Source: Eubacterium sp. AF22-9 (GTDB lineage Bacteria > Bacillota > Clostridia > Lachnospirales > Lachnospiraceae). From it: 35,171 nt of DNA. Positions 21,355 to 30,609 of this stretch are shown here, piece by piece. A model generated the notes under the pieces. It was not told where the DNA came from. It was given only the letters and a program-made list of their open reading frames with translations, and did no database searches. The translations under genes were made by a program, and so were the position numbers. The stretch spans positions 1 to 35,171 of the forward strand of contig QRVH01000024.1 in the NCBI GenBank assembly GCA_003458705.1. Direction: 5' to 3'. Position 1 is the first letter of the stretch. Every line of letters begins with the position of its first letter.

Positions 21355-22245
21355 TCAGAACTTCCTAAGATACTCCACCATCATATCAATAACTGCACCG
21401 CTCTCTGGCATAAAAGGCTCAAACACACTGAACGCATGTGTAAGCTTTTTATTCTTAGGAAAAACTACAAGTTCATGCTCTCTTTCTGCTCTTGTCAGTG
21501 CCTTCTCAAAATCTGTTGTATATCTTCGTAAGAAATCATTATGGCTTGTCACGAGCCAGACTGGTGCAAGTGAGTTCAGCAGCTCCCTGTTTTCAAGATT
21601 AACATACTTTGCGAATGGAGTTTTCTTGTAATCCCTGCCATACAGATACTTTGGAAGAAAAAGTCCAATCTTATCAAATCTTGATGTATAGAACATTCCA
21701 CTTATGAGCCCAAGCGCATTAATGCGAAGTCCTGAAGGAGTGACATTTGCTGCCCTCGCTATATTAGTGCTATTCTGGATAGCATTGACATATGTGATAA
21801 GGCATGCGCCGCCGCTGTCACCTGCCATATACACATGTGACGAATCGCCGCCATCTGCTGCCAGTCTCTCCTTTATATAATCCATTGCCATGAAAACATC
21901 GGCAATCTGGTCATATATAAGACAGTCTGGAATCAGCCTGTACTCTATGCTGTATACAAGAAATCCCTTCTTGCAAAGCAGTGCACAAAAATATCTGTTG
22001 AACTCCTTATTCCCAATTATAAGTCCTCCACCATGAACATTAATAATTACCGGAAGAATCTTTTCCTGTGAATCTTCCGGTCTGTATATGTCAAGCATGT
22101 GTGCTTTAATTCCATCATCGGCATATGCAATGTCAGTACTGCATATTACGCCTTCTGGAAATGTTAATCCTGCATCTCTTCCCACACATGAATCTTCAAA
22201 ATCTTTTCTCTGCCTGTAAAACTGTTTTGTTAAAATATTCCACAT
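21355..22245 (-). CDS. Alpha/beta-hydrolase, hormone-sensitive-lipase-type esterase
   Basis: A 296-residue hydrolase with the oxyanion motif NVHGGGLIIGN (HGGG at 71-74), the nucleophile Ser144 in AGDSGGA, and the likely acid and base in LVTSHNDFLRR and KLTHAFSVF near the C-terminus. This is the arrangement of HSL-family carboxylesterases acting on short acyl or acetyl esters. No signal peptide. It starts 18 nt after the TetR-family gene, so regulator and enzyme are one unit, and the regulator probably controls a compound the esterase modifies. The substrate is unknown. Confidence 0.88.
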   Translation of the reverse strand: MWNILTKQFYRQRKDFEDSCVGRDAGLTFPEGVICSTDIAYADDGIKAHMLDIYRPEDSQEKILPVIINVHGGGLIIGNKEFNRYFCALLCKKGFLVYSIEYRLIPDCLIYDQIADVFMAMDYIKERLAADGGDSSHVYMAGDSGGACLITYVNAIQNSTNIARAANVTPSGLRINALGLISGMFYTSRFDKIGLFLPKYLYGRDYKKTPFAKYVNLENRELLNSLAPVWLVTSHNDFLRRYTTDFEKALTRAEREHELVVFPKNKKLTHAFSVFEPFMPESGAVIDMMVEYLRKF

Positions 22246-22262
22246 TGATGTACTCCTGGCAA

Positions 22263-22823
22263 TTACTTCTTCATATTAGATATAATAAGGTCAAGCTGTC
22301 CCTCAAATAATTTCTCGATTCTTTCAACGGTATCCTTGATTTCATCAACAGTCTTGGCCTTTTCTTCTTTAATAATCCATCTTATAAGCAATCCAAATAT
22401 AGCTTCCTCATAGAAACTGCATATAATCTCGACATCCTTAATAGAAAGTATGTATCCTTCAGACATTTTTCTAATCTGCAAAAGTGCCAGATAATGAATT
22501 CGTGTCTTAACATATTTTTCCAGCCACTCTCTTCCTCTTGCATCAAAAAGATTAGCCCATACTTTCCTATGAATTATACTATATTCTATAAATCTCATAA
22601 GAACCTTGTCCATCTCACCATTGTACTCTTCATTGAATTCATCAATCTTTGCCTGGACAACACCATCCAGTACATCATATATATCGGAAAAATGATAGTA
22701 AAATGTGCTCCTCGTAATACCACATTCATCGGCTATATCTTTAATTGTGATTTTCTTCAGTGATTTTTTTTCAGCAAGTTCAAGTGTACACTTCATTATT
22801 GCTTTTCTTGTCAACTGCGACAT
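22263..22823 (-). CDS. TetR/AcrR-family transcriptional regulator
   Basis: A 186-residue regulator. The N-terminal helix-turn-helix reads KKITIKDIADECGITRSTFYYHFSD (~23-47), the canonical TetR recognition helix ending YYHF, followed by a helical ligand domain. The ATG at 22823 is chosen because GGGGAGATTTAC precedes it and MSQLTRKAIM is the normal family start. It is divergently arranged with the phospholipase-like gene at 23067 and co-transcribed with the esterase. The 243-nt divergent gap would hold its operator, but I saw no convincing palindrome there. Confidence 0.9.
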   Translation of the reverse strand: MSQLTRKAIMKCTLELAEKKSLKKITIKDIADECGITRSTFYYHFSDIYDVLDGVVQAKIDEFNEEYNGEMDKVLMRFIEYSIIHRKVWANLFDARGREWLEKYVKTRIHYLALLQIRKMSEGYILSIKDVEIICSFYEEAIFGLLIRWIIKEEKAKTVDEIKDTVERIEKLFEGQLDLIISNMKK

Positions 22824-23066
22824 GTAAATCTCCCCGTTCACTTATATTTGCCTGCATATTGTAACACATTTCACTACTAAAGTCACATATCTTTTAAAAG
22901 CTTAGTGCCGTTTATCAGATAACTGTCATTTACATAAATTTCATGCATTATTTTCCATAATGTGCTAGACAAATGTATTAAAAGGTGTTACTTTCTTATA
23001 GGACTAAAGGACTATTTATATTCGGATTTATTATTCGGATATAAAGCATTTATGAAAGGAAAATTA

Positions 23067-23660
23067 ATGAACAAGTACGGACATGTAACCGTAACCAAAA
23101 GACTTACCCCTAAGCTTAAGAAAAGACATGATTTTGCTTTAAGACTTGGAAGTATTATGCCGGATATTCTTCTGCATACATATATTAAGGGACATACATG
23201 GGATTCTTCCTACAATAAAGTTTCAAGAAGGCTGCAGCGTCTTGAAAGACATGGCAGAATGAACTGTTTTTCTTTTTTATCTTTAGGCTATGCCTTACAT
23301 TACATAGAAGATTACTTTACATTTCCACATAACTCATGGTATCCAGAACCGATGTCTGAGCATGTGTTATATGAAATTAAGTTCATGAATTATATAAGAG
23401 AAGCTAAGAATGATATTAACAAACCTCTGATATCTAATAATGGACGTGGTGTGTCTGCTGACAGAATGTTAGATTATCTCATAACTAACCACAAAAAGTA
23501 TGCTGCTAACGAGCAGGGCTTTGATAATGACTATAGTTTCATCACTTCCGTTGGATATGCATTTGTTACCAACTATGTTAAGCTGTTCATGATTAACAGC
23601 GGCAAGGATATCGTTATTGATATGAATGAAGATTATGTAGCACTTAATTCTAATATTTAA
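23067..23660 (+). CDS. Zinc-dependent phospholipase C-like protein
   Basis: A 197-residue protein with the histidine/aspartate pattern of the zinc-dependent PLC fold: RLGSIMPDILLHTYIKGHTW (Asp, two His), then SLGYALHYIEDYFTFPHN (His, Asp, His), typical metal ligands of these enzymes and of uncharacterised Firmicute relatives. No signal peptide, so it is likely cytoplasmic. The ATG at 23067 is chosen because GAAAGGAAAATTA precedes it; the longer frame from 22962 lacks a ribosome binding site. It is divergent from the TetR-family gene. Enzymatic activity on phospholipids is a family-level guess. Confidence 0.75.
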   Translation: MNKYGHVTVTKRLTPKLKKRHDFALRLGSIMPDILLHTYIKGHTWDSSYNKVSRRLQRLERHGRMNCFSFLSLGYALHYIEDYFTFPHNSWYPEPMSEHVLYEIKFMNYIREAKNDINKPLISNNGRGVSADRMLDYLITNHKKYAANEQGFDNDYSFITSVGYAFVTNYVKLFMINSGKDIVIDMNEDYVALNSNI

Positions 23661-23671
23661 TACCTTTTTCT

Positions 23672-23787
23672 TTATAACTCAAACTTCGCACATAAATTTT
23701 AGCTATTCACCTTTAAAATTCAATATCCGGCAGTTATTCAGTTGTCAATATGCAGCCTGCAGTCGTATTTTCATAATAGTAGGAAGT
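23672..23787 (+). repeat. Left copy of a ~120-bp inverted repeat flanking the MCP/EAL cassette
   Basis: From TTATAACTCAAACTTCGCAC to AATAGTAGGAAGT this 116-nt stretch is the reverse complement of 27641-27768, with five substitutions, one single-base gap and an 11-nt insertion in the right copy. The outer ends show no clear target-site duplication and no transposase lies between the copies. Confidence 0.9.
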
Positions 23788-23788
23788 G

Positions 23789-23899
23789 CATCCGGCAAAT
23801 CTTGATGTATTGATCCAGAATTTTGACTGTACATTGTCTCACCCTGATACCAATGACCTGGAAAAACTGAAAGAAGCCGTTATGGATTCATCCTTCTGA
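23789..23899 (+). pseudogene. 3' remnant of an unidentified gene
   Basis: Immediately after the left inverted repeat, 36 codons read HPANLDVLIQNFDCTLSHPD then TNDLEKLKEAVMDSSF and a stop, followed by a terminator hairpin. There is no start codon or upstream part; the inverted repeat replaces it. It looks like the tail of a real protein that was cut when the repeat or cassette was placed here. Family not recognised. Confidence 0.4.
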
Positions 23900-23912
23900 T
23901 AAGACCATAAAA

Positions 23913-23944
23913 TAAGGCAGCCTCACATAGCTGAGTCTGCCTTA
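23913..23944. terminator. Intrinsic terminator between the gene remnant and the EAL gene
   Basis: TAAGGCAG (23913-23920) pairs with CTGCCTTA (23937-23944), with extra CTC/GAG pairs inside. A/T runs on both sides make it usable in both directions: for the remnant gene on + and for the EAL gene ending at 23951 on -. Confidence 0.8.
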
Positions 23945-23950
23945 CTTTCT

Positions 23951-25642
23951 TTATTTAATGTTGATGCCACTGGCATATTGCTGCAGAAACTGTTTCTTTC
24001 CACATGGTCTTCCCAAATAATATCCCTGCAGATAATCAACCTTCATTTCTTTCATTTTCAGAAGCCATTCTTTTTCCTCGATGCCTTCTGCGCATATCCT
24101 GACGTTAATACTATGTACCATGGTGATGATATTTTTATATAATTCATAATCCCTGTCACTGTTCATCGCCTTGGCAGTAAAATCCCTATCCATTTTCACG
24201 TAACTTGGATTCATATCACGGATACAATGAAGATTCGAATATCCTGTTCCAAAATCATCGATCACAAAGGGAATCCCGTTCTTGTCCAGAGTTTTACGGA
24301 ATTTACAGAACGAAGGTGTCATATCCATAAATCCGCTTTCTGTCATTTCAACACATAAGCATTCCGGCTGTAATGAATATTTTTGAATTGCATCCAGAAT
24401 ATCCCGCTCCACATTGCCTTGCAGGATCTGAACATAGGATACATTTACATTCATCCGGAAATCAGGAATATATTTCTGCATTTCACAGCACATTGCTGCA
24501 GCTTCGTTCAAAATATATCTTCCAGCGGGAATGATTAATCCAGTCTCTTCCAATAATGGAATAAACTCCACCGGTGAAACAAACTCCCGCCCTTCTTCCG
24601 TTATCATGGAAAAACGCATCAGTGCCTCTGCTCCAATAATCTGTTCGGACTGACAGTCCACGATCGGCTGGTAATATACTTCAAAGCCATCATAATGGTT
24701 CACAATAGCATTACGAAGTGTTGCTATGATTCTTCCTTGTTGTAAAAAGACCTCATAGTCATCCTGGTCAAAAATATAGAATCCATTTTTACCCATGCTT
24801 TTTGCCTGTTTCAAGGCAAATTCAAACTTTTTGCGGCATTCTTCGGTTCCCTCACAAAATGTTGCTGCATCTATAACACCAATAGAAATAGAAAATATAG
24901 CTTCATAATTTTCGTCTACTATGAAATTATGAAGTTTATCTGTAATCTTTTCTTTCAGTGCCACAGCTTCTTCTGCGGAGGAAGCTTCCAGATCCACGAT
25001 CACATACTGATCCGCTACCAGATGGTAAATTCTCTGCTTGTCTGAAAGGCATTCCTTCATACAACCGGCTACGCTTTTCAGGATATAATTACCATAATCA
25101 GCTCCCCTGGAGCTATTGATCGCTCCAAAATCATCAATTCCTATATGCATAAAAAATCCCTTGGTAATGGGTTCTTTTTGTGCACGCAAGTAAGCAAGGA
25201 ATTCCGGACCGCCAAGCAGTCCGGTGACATTATCAGCCCTTCTCTTGTTGCCGGTCTCATTCAGACACCCGACCAGATACTCTGCATTTCCCTGCTGATC
25301 ATTGACAACGATACCACGGCTGTTGATCCAGACCGGCATACCTTCTTTATCAAGCCATCTATAATGAAGATTATGTACCATTTCTCTTCCTTCACATATA
25401 TCCGCAAGATGCTTTGCAAGCATCTCACGGTCTTCTTCATATACTACATTCATAACTTCATTTGACATATCTGTCAGGATATTACTCGGTATATTAAATC
25501 GTTCCACAGCTGACTGTGAAATCTCAAAGGTATTATTCTGCAGATCAAATATATACAGATAATCGTCCATACATTCTGTAATGATCTCAAATAAAATATC
25601 AGCTGCCTTCTCTCCAAATAATTTAAATATATCATTAATCAC
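23951..25642 (-). CDS. PAS - degenerate GGDEF - EAL c-di-GMP phosphodiesterase
   Basis: A 563-residue cytoplasmic signalling protein. A PAS-like sensor (~24-130) is followed by a GGDEF-fold domain (~138-295) whose catalytic motif is VADQY (209-213) instead of GGDEF, so it should not make c-di-GMP. The EAL domain (~305-560) keeps EALMRF (339-344), Asn400 in NVNVS, Glu432 in VEMTE, DDFGTGYSN (462-470), Lys483, Glu519 in CAEGIE and QGYYLGRP, so it should hydrolyse c-di-GMP. The start is GTG with AAGGAAGG 8 nt upstream. It lies 46 nt after the chemoreceptor gene, so the pair likely links a stimulus to c-di-GMP. Confidence 0.92.
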   Translation of the reverse strand: MINDIFKLFGEKAADILFEIITECMDDYLYIFDLQNNTFEISQSAVERFNIPSNILTDMSNEVMNVVYEEDREMLAKHLADICEGREMVHNLHYRWLDKEGMPVWINSRGIVVNDQQGNAEYLVGCLNETGNKRRADNVTGLLGGPEFLAYLRAQKEPITKGFFMHIGIDDFGAINSSRGADYGNYILKSVAGCMKECLSDKQRIYHLVADQYVIVDLEASSAEEAVALKEKITDKLHNFIVDENYEAIFSISIGVIDAATFCEGTEECRKKFEFALKQAKSMGKNGFYIFDQDDYEVFLQQGRIIATLRNAIVNHYDGFEVYYQPIVDCQSEQIIGAEALMRFSMITEEGREFVSPVEFIPLLEETGLIIPAGRYILNEAAAMCCEMQKYIPDFRMNVNVSYVQILQGNVERDILDAIQKYSLQPECLCVEMTESGFMDMTPSFCKFRKTLDKNGIPFVIDDFGTGYSNLHCIRDMNPSYVKMDRDFTAKAMNSDRDYELYKNIITMVHSINVRICAEGIEEKEWLLKMKEMKVDYLQGYYLGRPCGKKQFLQQYASGINIK

Positions 25643-25688
25643 AACAATAACCTTCCTTATGACTACTTCACTCTATTCCTGTCATTTT

Positions 25689-27407
25689 CTAGAATAGCTT
25701 AAAGATATTCACGCGGTCCTGCATCTTGGCTGCTCCCTCTGCCAGATTAATACTGATCGCAGTATTCTCTTCTGAGGATGCCGCATTGCCCTGTACCACA
25801 CTGGACAGCTGTTCAATTCCCTGACCGATCTGTTCCAAGGACTCTGCCTGGGAGTTTGCTTTCTCCATGGTGTTCTGTGCAATCTCTGCAAAGGACTCCA
25901 TATCTGCAATGATCTGATTGAATGCGTCTGCTGTTGTTCTTGTAATCGTATTGCCATTTTCGATTTCCACTAAGGTCTTATCGATCAGATCTCTTGTATT
26001 TACAGCAGATTTTGCACTGTCTGCTGCCAGCTTGCCGATCTGATCTGCCACTACTGCAAAGCCTTTTCCTGCTTCTCCTGCTCTGGCAGCTTCAATGGAA
26101 GCATTCAGGGATAACAGGTTGGTCTGGGATGCAATATCCTCGATATCTGTGATAATATTACCGATCTCCTTGGAGATTTCTGTAATGTGCTCCATTTCCA
26201 TCAGCAGATCGTTCATTTTTTCTTTTTCTTCGTTCGCTTTATCTGCAGAAGCTTTTACACGTGCAGATGCGCTCTGTGTTTCCTTCGCTGTATCTGCCGC
26301 CAGATCCACGACCGTATCAATGGTGGCATTCAATTCCTCGATAACTCCTGCCTGCTCTGTTGCACCGTCCGCCAGGGATTTTGATGCATTTTCAACCTCG
26401 GATGCATTCGATGATACCTGTTCTGCCAGATTTCTGATCTCGGTCAGGGTACTGTTAAACCGTTTCAGAATATACACCAGTGATGTCTTCAATTCCGAGA
26501 AATCGCCTAGGAAATCTGTAATATCATCACCATTTCTGGTCAGGTCACCCTGCGCTATTGCCTTTACCTCCACAGAAATCTCGCTGACATAATCTGCCAG
26601 AATACCCATGGCTTCTTTCAGATTCCTGATGGTATCGCCAAACTCATCCTCAGACTCATAGGTAAGCATTTCTGCATTAGACAGTTCGCCCTTACGCAGG
26701 CTGGCAACTGCTGCATCTATCTGTTCTACCGGCTCAGTAATGGAATTGGTAATGATCTTTCCGATCAGTGTCGTCACTACAGCAATCGCAAGACCCGCTG
26801 CCACGATCACGACACATATGATGATGGTGCATACATTGGCCATGGTCTTTGCCCGGTCTAATTCTACCTGGAACTCGTCACGTAATATAGTTAATTTCTC
26901 AGCAAAAGCCTTATATTCTTCATACCCCTCTCCGATCATCAGCCTTGCTGCTTCCTGCTGTTTATTCTCACGGCTCAACTTCAAGATTTCATCTGAAGCA
27001 GCCCTGTATTTTTCCCATGCAGCGTTTGCTACTTCGTAATCGTCCTGTCCTTTTTTAGCATCACTGTCTGCAGTGATAATCGCATTCAGCTTCGCACCGG
27101 TATCCTGGATCTGACTCTCCAGCTTCTGGATTTCTTCTTCGCAGGAGTTCATGACTGCTGCATCTGATTCTACCAGATGCTGGTACTGCTTGATTCTGTA
27201 TTTCGCAGTCATTGTCTCTAAATCATGCAGATATTCCAATGACGGAGACCAGACCTCCGTGATCTTCTCTATATTTGAACGGATCACTAATGTTGAGATC
27301 AGTGCCACCAACACTAAAAATAATGTCATAACAAGCACTGTCATTCGATATACTTTTAATTTTCCTGCAACCTTTAAGTTAGCTATACGCTTTTTAATCT
27401 TTTCCAT
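25689..27407 (-). CDS. Methyl-accepting chemotaxis protein
   Basis: A 572-residue chemoreceptor: TM1 at ~22-42, an extracytoplasmic four-helix-bundle sensor at ~45-190, TM2 at ~190-216, HAMP at ~216-270, then a long cytoplasmic coiled coil. The signalling tip is [20 protein letters not shown] followed by [19 protein letters not shown], nearly invariant in the family. The two TM segments and 4HB domain suggest sensing of a small extracellular ligand. AAAGGGAAAACTATC precedes the ATG. It is co-transcribed with the EAL protein, an unusual pairing, and the two lie between the long inverted repeats. By eye, codons are richer in G and C (CTG, ACC, GCC) than those of the neighbours, hinting at transfer. 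Confidence 0.93.
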   Translation of the reverse strand: MEKIKKRIANLKVAGKLKVYRMTVLVMTLFLVLVALISTLVIRSNIEKITEVWSPSLEYLHDLETMTAKYRIKQYQHLVESDAAVMNSCEEEIQKLESQIQDTGAKLNAIITADSDAKKGQDDYEVANAAWEKYRAASDEILKLSRENKQQEAARLMIGEGYEEYKAFAEKLTILRDEFQVELDRAKTMANVCTIIICVVIVAAGLAIAVVTTLIGKIITNSITEPVEQIDAAVASLRKGELSNAEMLTYESEDEFGDTIRNLKEAMGILADYVSEISVEVKAIAQGDLTRNGDDITDFLGDFSELKTSLVYILKRFNSTLTEIRNLAEQVSSNASEVENASKSLADGATEQAGVIEELNATIDTVVDLAADTAKETQSASARVKASADKANEEKEKMNDLLMEMEHITEISKEIGNIITDIEDIASQTNLLSLNASIEAARAGEAGKGFAVVADQIGKLAADSAKSAVNTRDLIDKTLVEIENGNTITRTTADAFNQIIADMESFAEIAQNTMEKANSQAESLEQIGQGIEQLSSVVQGNAASSEENTAISINLAEGAAKMQDRVNIFKLF

Positions 27408-27640
27408 GATAGTTTTCCCTTTCTTTGTAAATTATTGATCTTTTATCACATTTGTTTATCCATAAACTGCTATAAGATAGCATACTTTATTGGAAAAATC
27501 TATAAAAAAAGTATTAAATTATTTTCTACTACATATTAGTGGTTCTATTGCTAGAAACTGGTGAAAATTAATCTAAATTCTGTCTCCTGGATGAACACTT
27601 TTCACAATGCTGCTTCAAATGTTCAGAACAATGCTTTCAG

Positions 27641-27768
27641 ACTTCCTACTATGATGAAAATACGACTGAAGGCTGCATAAAGACTGAACATTGACAACTG
27701 AATAACTGCCAGATATTGAATTTTCAAGGTGCATAGCTAAAATTTATGTGCGAAGTTTGAGTTTATAA
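27641..27768 (-). repeat. Right copy of the ~120-bp inverted repeat flanking the MCP/EAL cassette
   Basis: Reverse complement of 23672-23787 at about 95% identity outside one 11-nt insertion. The gap from 27408 to 28004 holds, in order, the A/T-rich MCP upstream region with no convincing promoter, this repeat, an 8-bp inverted repeat CTGAAAAG/CTTTTCAG (27821-27859), and the candidate small RNA at 27911-27991. Confidence 0.9.
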
Positions 27769-27904
27769 TTAAAATTGTACTTTAAAAAGCACAATCACAA
27801 CAAAGCCCGTGTTCAACTAGCTGAAAAGCTGATAAACACTGGTTTTATAACCTTTTCAGTAGAATTGTAAAGTTCTAATACAATCAAAGTATTGCTTGTT
27901 TTGT

Positions 27905-27991
27905 TATAATCCGTGTGTTATATTAGACATGTAAATGATTTTTGCTCAAATCATTGCAGGGCTTACCCTCTTCCTTGGGTAGGCCTTTTTT
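27905..27991 (+). ncRNA. Candidate small RNA with intrinsic terminator
   Basis: A consensus -10 box TATAAT at 27905-27910 (and TATATT at 27920) precedes a perfect 8-bp hairpin AATGATTT/AAATCATT (27934-27955). A strong terminator follows: GGCTTACCC (27960-27968) with GGGTAGGCC (27977-27985), then six Ts. No ORF lies in between and the next gene is on the other strand, so a transcript of ~75 nt would be noncoding. The -35 region is poor, which weakens the call. Confidence 0.5.
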
Positions 27992-28004
27992 ATTTCTCGT
28001 CATT

Positions 28005-29030
28005 TTAGGGTGTATTTACACCTCTTACCCTTGTAGATACTACAGCTCCTAAAGGAACCATATTTACAGTCACCTGACCATCAGCTTTTCGCGTAATCAG
28101 TGTACCACCTCTCTGTATATAACTCTTATCAATATCTTTATATCCAAGATAATCTATCGACATTCCATATGTCATCTGGATTCCCTTATATATAAGTGAA
28201 AGTGTATTCAGATGATCATGTCCGCAAAACATCCATTTAATAACACCATTCTCCACTGCTTTTTTAAAAAATGTTCCTTCAAACTTTGAAATTCCAAAAT
28301 GCTCATTCTTCTCAGCAATACTGCCATGCTGATATATTACGCTTTTATCACCAAGCTTCATCTTACGGTATGCTTCCTTAAATTCCGCAGGCGGCATGTG
28401 GAAAAATGCCATCGCCTTAATATCCGGATTACATTTTTTCAAGTCATTAAGCCTGTTCATGCACCACTCAACCTGATCATCATGTATCCGGTCAAATCCG
28501 CTGTAAAACCAGCCTCCTTCACCATACATATTAGAATCAAGCATAACAAGTGGCAATAAAGCATTGCCATCTGAATCGGTAAGATTAATAAAGAAGTTTC
28601 CTACACCTGTAAGTTCTTTCCTGCCTTCAGTAAATATGCAATATTTCCCTTTCTTATAAATTTGCGCAAGTTCTTCCTTATTACAAGTCGAACCCATCTC
28701 GCAGTCGTGATTACCAAAAACAAGTGTATACGGAATTGCAAAGCTGTCCATGAATTTCATCAGCTTGTACGCCTGCTTTCTGTTATTAAGCGTACCCACC
28801 TTCGGCAGAAATGGAAATATAGAATCTCCAGTTAGCACTATCATATCAGGCTTTGCTTTATGAATAATCTTTGTTACTGCATTTAGCGCCAGCTTATCCT
28901 TCTTTCTTGATATAAAACCAAATCCCAGATGAAGGTCTGTAAGCTGCAATATCTTAAAATCTTTATTCTTATCAATTGTATATGTAAATGTTTCATTGTC
29001 TGTCTGCTTTAAATTGTCCGATTTATACAT
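28005..29030 (-). CDS. Calcineurin-like metallophosphoesterase
   Basis: A 341-residue phosphoesterase with the metal-binding motifs in order: LQLTDLHLGFG (Asp32, His34), VLTGDSIFP (Asp69), VFGNHDCE (Asn107, His108), MAFFHMP and MFCGHDHLN. No signal peptide or membrane segment. This resembles the cytoplasmic phosphohydrolase group that acts on diverse phosphodiesters; the substrate cannot be read. AAAGG precedes the ATG by ~10 nt. It lies 49 nt downstream of the permease gene, possibly in one transcript with it and hicAB. Confidence 0.88.
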   Translation of the reverse strand: MYKSDNLKQTDNETFTYTIDKNKDFKILQLTDLHLGFGFISRKKDKLALNAVTKIIHKAKPDMIVLTGDSIFPFLPKVGTLNNRKQAYKLMKFMDSFAIPYTLVFGNHDCEMGSTCNKEELAQIYKKGKYCIFTEGRKELTGVGNFFINLTDSDGNALLPLVMLDSNMYGEGGWFYSGFDRIHDDQVEWCMNRLNDLKKCNPDIKAMAFFHMPPAEFKEAYRKMKLGDKSVIYQHGSIAEKNEHFGISKFEGTFFKKAVENGVIKWMFCGHDHLNTLSLIYKGIQMTYGMSIDYLGYKDIDKSYIQRGGTLITRKADGQVTVNMVPLGAVVSTRVRGVNTP

Positions 29031-29078
29031 ACTTTCATGCCTTTCTTTCTGGCACTAAAGTTAATGCCGGTGATATAT

Positions 29079-30233
29079 TTAGCTGAGCGGAATTAATGCG
29101 CCGATAGCTGAAACTATCGTCGATACTACCATAAGAATCTGAAATGGCAGCGTTCCTATCACTCCACATATAGGACTGGCTCCTGCTTTCTTTCTTGATT
29201 TACCATATGTCAGAACGAGCATTATGCTCACCAGTACAACTACACCACTCATAATTCTTGTAAGTATTATAAAACTGCTTACTCCGAATATTGCAAATAA
29301 TATACATGGAACTGTCGCTATAAGCCAGCTTACACGGTTGCCGATTCCAACCTGCTCATGCACGACATCTCTTAAAGCAAGTGTGTTACTCCAGAATGTT
29401 GTAAGCAGTGCAAAAAGCGAAAAGATACCTGCAAGAATAACTGCCCATTTTCCGATGCTCTCTCCAAGCTGCATATAAGCAAGTTCCTTATCTATTGTTC
29501 CCTTAGTTCCAAGAAGAACGGTAAGTGTTACAACAAGCACGAACGCTGACGACAGACCAAATCCTATGAATATTGATTTTCTTATCTTGCCCGGATTGCC
29601 GTCAAGCCCTTTAACGACCTGAATAACCGCCTGATTAGCTGATGTCGCAAATACAACCATACTATACAGCGCAAGCAGATTATTCCAATGGAAAGGTGCT
29701 GTATAGAATCCATTAACTGGATGTGTAAATGTTCCTACTGTCATAACTGCAACTATTCCCATAAGAAGTATTACAGCGTATTTCTGTGCAATTCCTACCG
29801 CCTTCATTCCCATAAATACAACAATTCCGGCAATTACATAATATATTATCTGCGCTGCCCACAGTGGAAGTCCGAACCAGTTCACAAATATCTGTGCCCC
29901 ACCGTTAATATTGCCGCTCACTCCTATCATAATCGCAAGCCCATACACCACAAAAACAATCCAGCTGAATACCTTCTTCATAACTCCGTGGAACAATTCC
30001 CCCTCAAAGCTTTTTACAAGCTGTACACCACCGTTGTTATACGAAAGTTCCGCAATTATAAGATGTAGAATTACATTAATGATGTAAGCCGCTCCTACCA
30101 TCCAGATGACATCAATCATACTATTCTTCGTTGCAAGATACGGAACTGCTATTATTCCCGTTCCTATACTGTTTCCCACAATCATGCTTATTGCCTCAAA
30201 TGTGGTGAGCTTTGCTTCTGATTTTATTGCCAT
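29079..30233 (-). CDS. APC-type amino-acid permease
   Basis: A 384-residue membrane protein with about 11 transmembrane segments. The first, FEAISMIVGNSIGTGIIAVP, carries the GxG substrate-binding break of the amino acid/polyamine/organocation superfamily and is close to the aromatic amino-acid (Mtr/TyrP-like) and GerAB-like permeases. MGMKAVGIAQKYAV lies mid-protein. The ATG at 30233 is chosen over 30290 because AAAAAGGAGGCACAC directly precedes it; that site begins at the hicB stop codon. The substrate is not determinable from sequence. Confidence 0.82.
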   Translation of the reverse strand: MAIKSEAKLTTFEAISMIVGNSIGTGIIAVPYLATKNSMIDVIWMVGAAYIINVILHLIIAELSYNNGGVQLVKSFEGELFHGVMKKVFSWIVFVVYGLAIMIGVSGNINGGAQIFVNWFGLPLWAAQIIYYVIAGIVVFMGMKAVGIAQKYAVILLMGIVAVMTVGTFTHPVNGFYTAPFHWNNLLALYSMVVFATSANQAVIQVVKGLDGNPGKIRKSIFIGFGLSSAFVLVVTLTVLLGTKGTIDKELAYMQLGESIGKWAVILAGIFSLFALLTTFWSNTLALRDVVHEQVGIGNRVSWLIATVPCILFAIFGVSSFIILTRIMSGVVVLVSIMLVLTYGKSRKKAGASPICGVIGTLPFQILMVVSTIVSAIGALIPLS

Positions 30234-30246
30234 GTGTGCCTCCTTT

Positions 30247-30609
30247 TTACTTAGAATATAATGCATCATTTCTAGAAAGAAGATATACACAATATTGATT
30301 CATACTTATTCCTTCTTTCTTAGAATGTTCTACAAGAGAACGATGCAGACTTCGAGGTATTCTAAGTTTAAACTGCCCTGAATATTCGTCTAAGCTATCC
30401 GGTTCATGTATCTCTATTCCTTCTTCCAAAGCTGCCTCTAACCATGCCTTTTTGGCATCAATAGCATTTGCTACTGCTGACTCAATAGTTTCACCACATG
30501 TAAGACATCCCGGAAGTTCTGGATACGAAACTACATATCCGCCTTCTTCTCTATCCTCTATAATTTCCATACGATAATTCATTGCCATATAATCGTTAAG
30601 CGTTTTCAT
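30247..30609 (-). CDS. hicB: HicB-family antitoxin
   Basis: A 120-residue antitoxin. The N-terminal half has the HicB fold motif GGYVVSYPELPGCLTCGETI (~23-42) followed by AVANAIDAKKAWLEAALEEG. The C-terminal half FKLRIPRSLHRSLVEHSKKEG is a ribbon-helix-helix DNA-binding domain, so it should bind and autoregulate its promoter. It overlaps the hicA 3' end by 14 nt and ends 13 nt before the amino-acid permease start, so the permease is transcribed with the pair. It neutralises HicA by direct binding. Confidence 0.93.
   Translation of the reverse strand: MKTLNDYMAMNYRMEIIEDREEGGYVVSYPELPGCLTCGETIESAVANAIDAKKAWLEAALEEGIEIHEPDSLDEYSGQFKLRIPRSLHRSLVEHSKKEGISMNQYCVYLLSRNDALYSK

Noticed and set aside
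23672-27768. Composite transposon or IS pair
   Set aside because: The 120-bp inverted repeats contain no transposase and no target-site duplication is visible.
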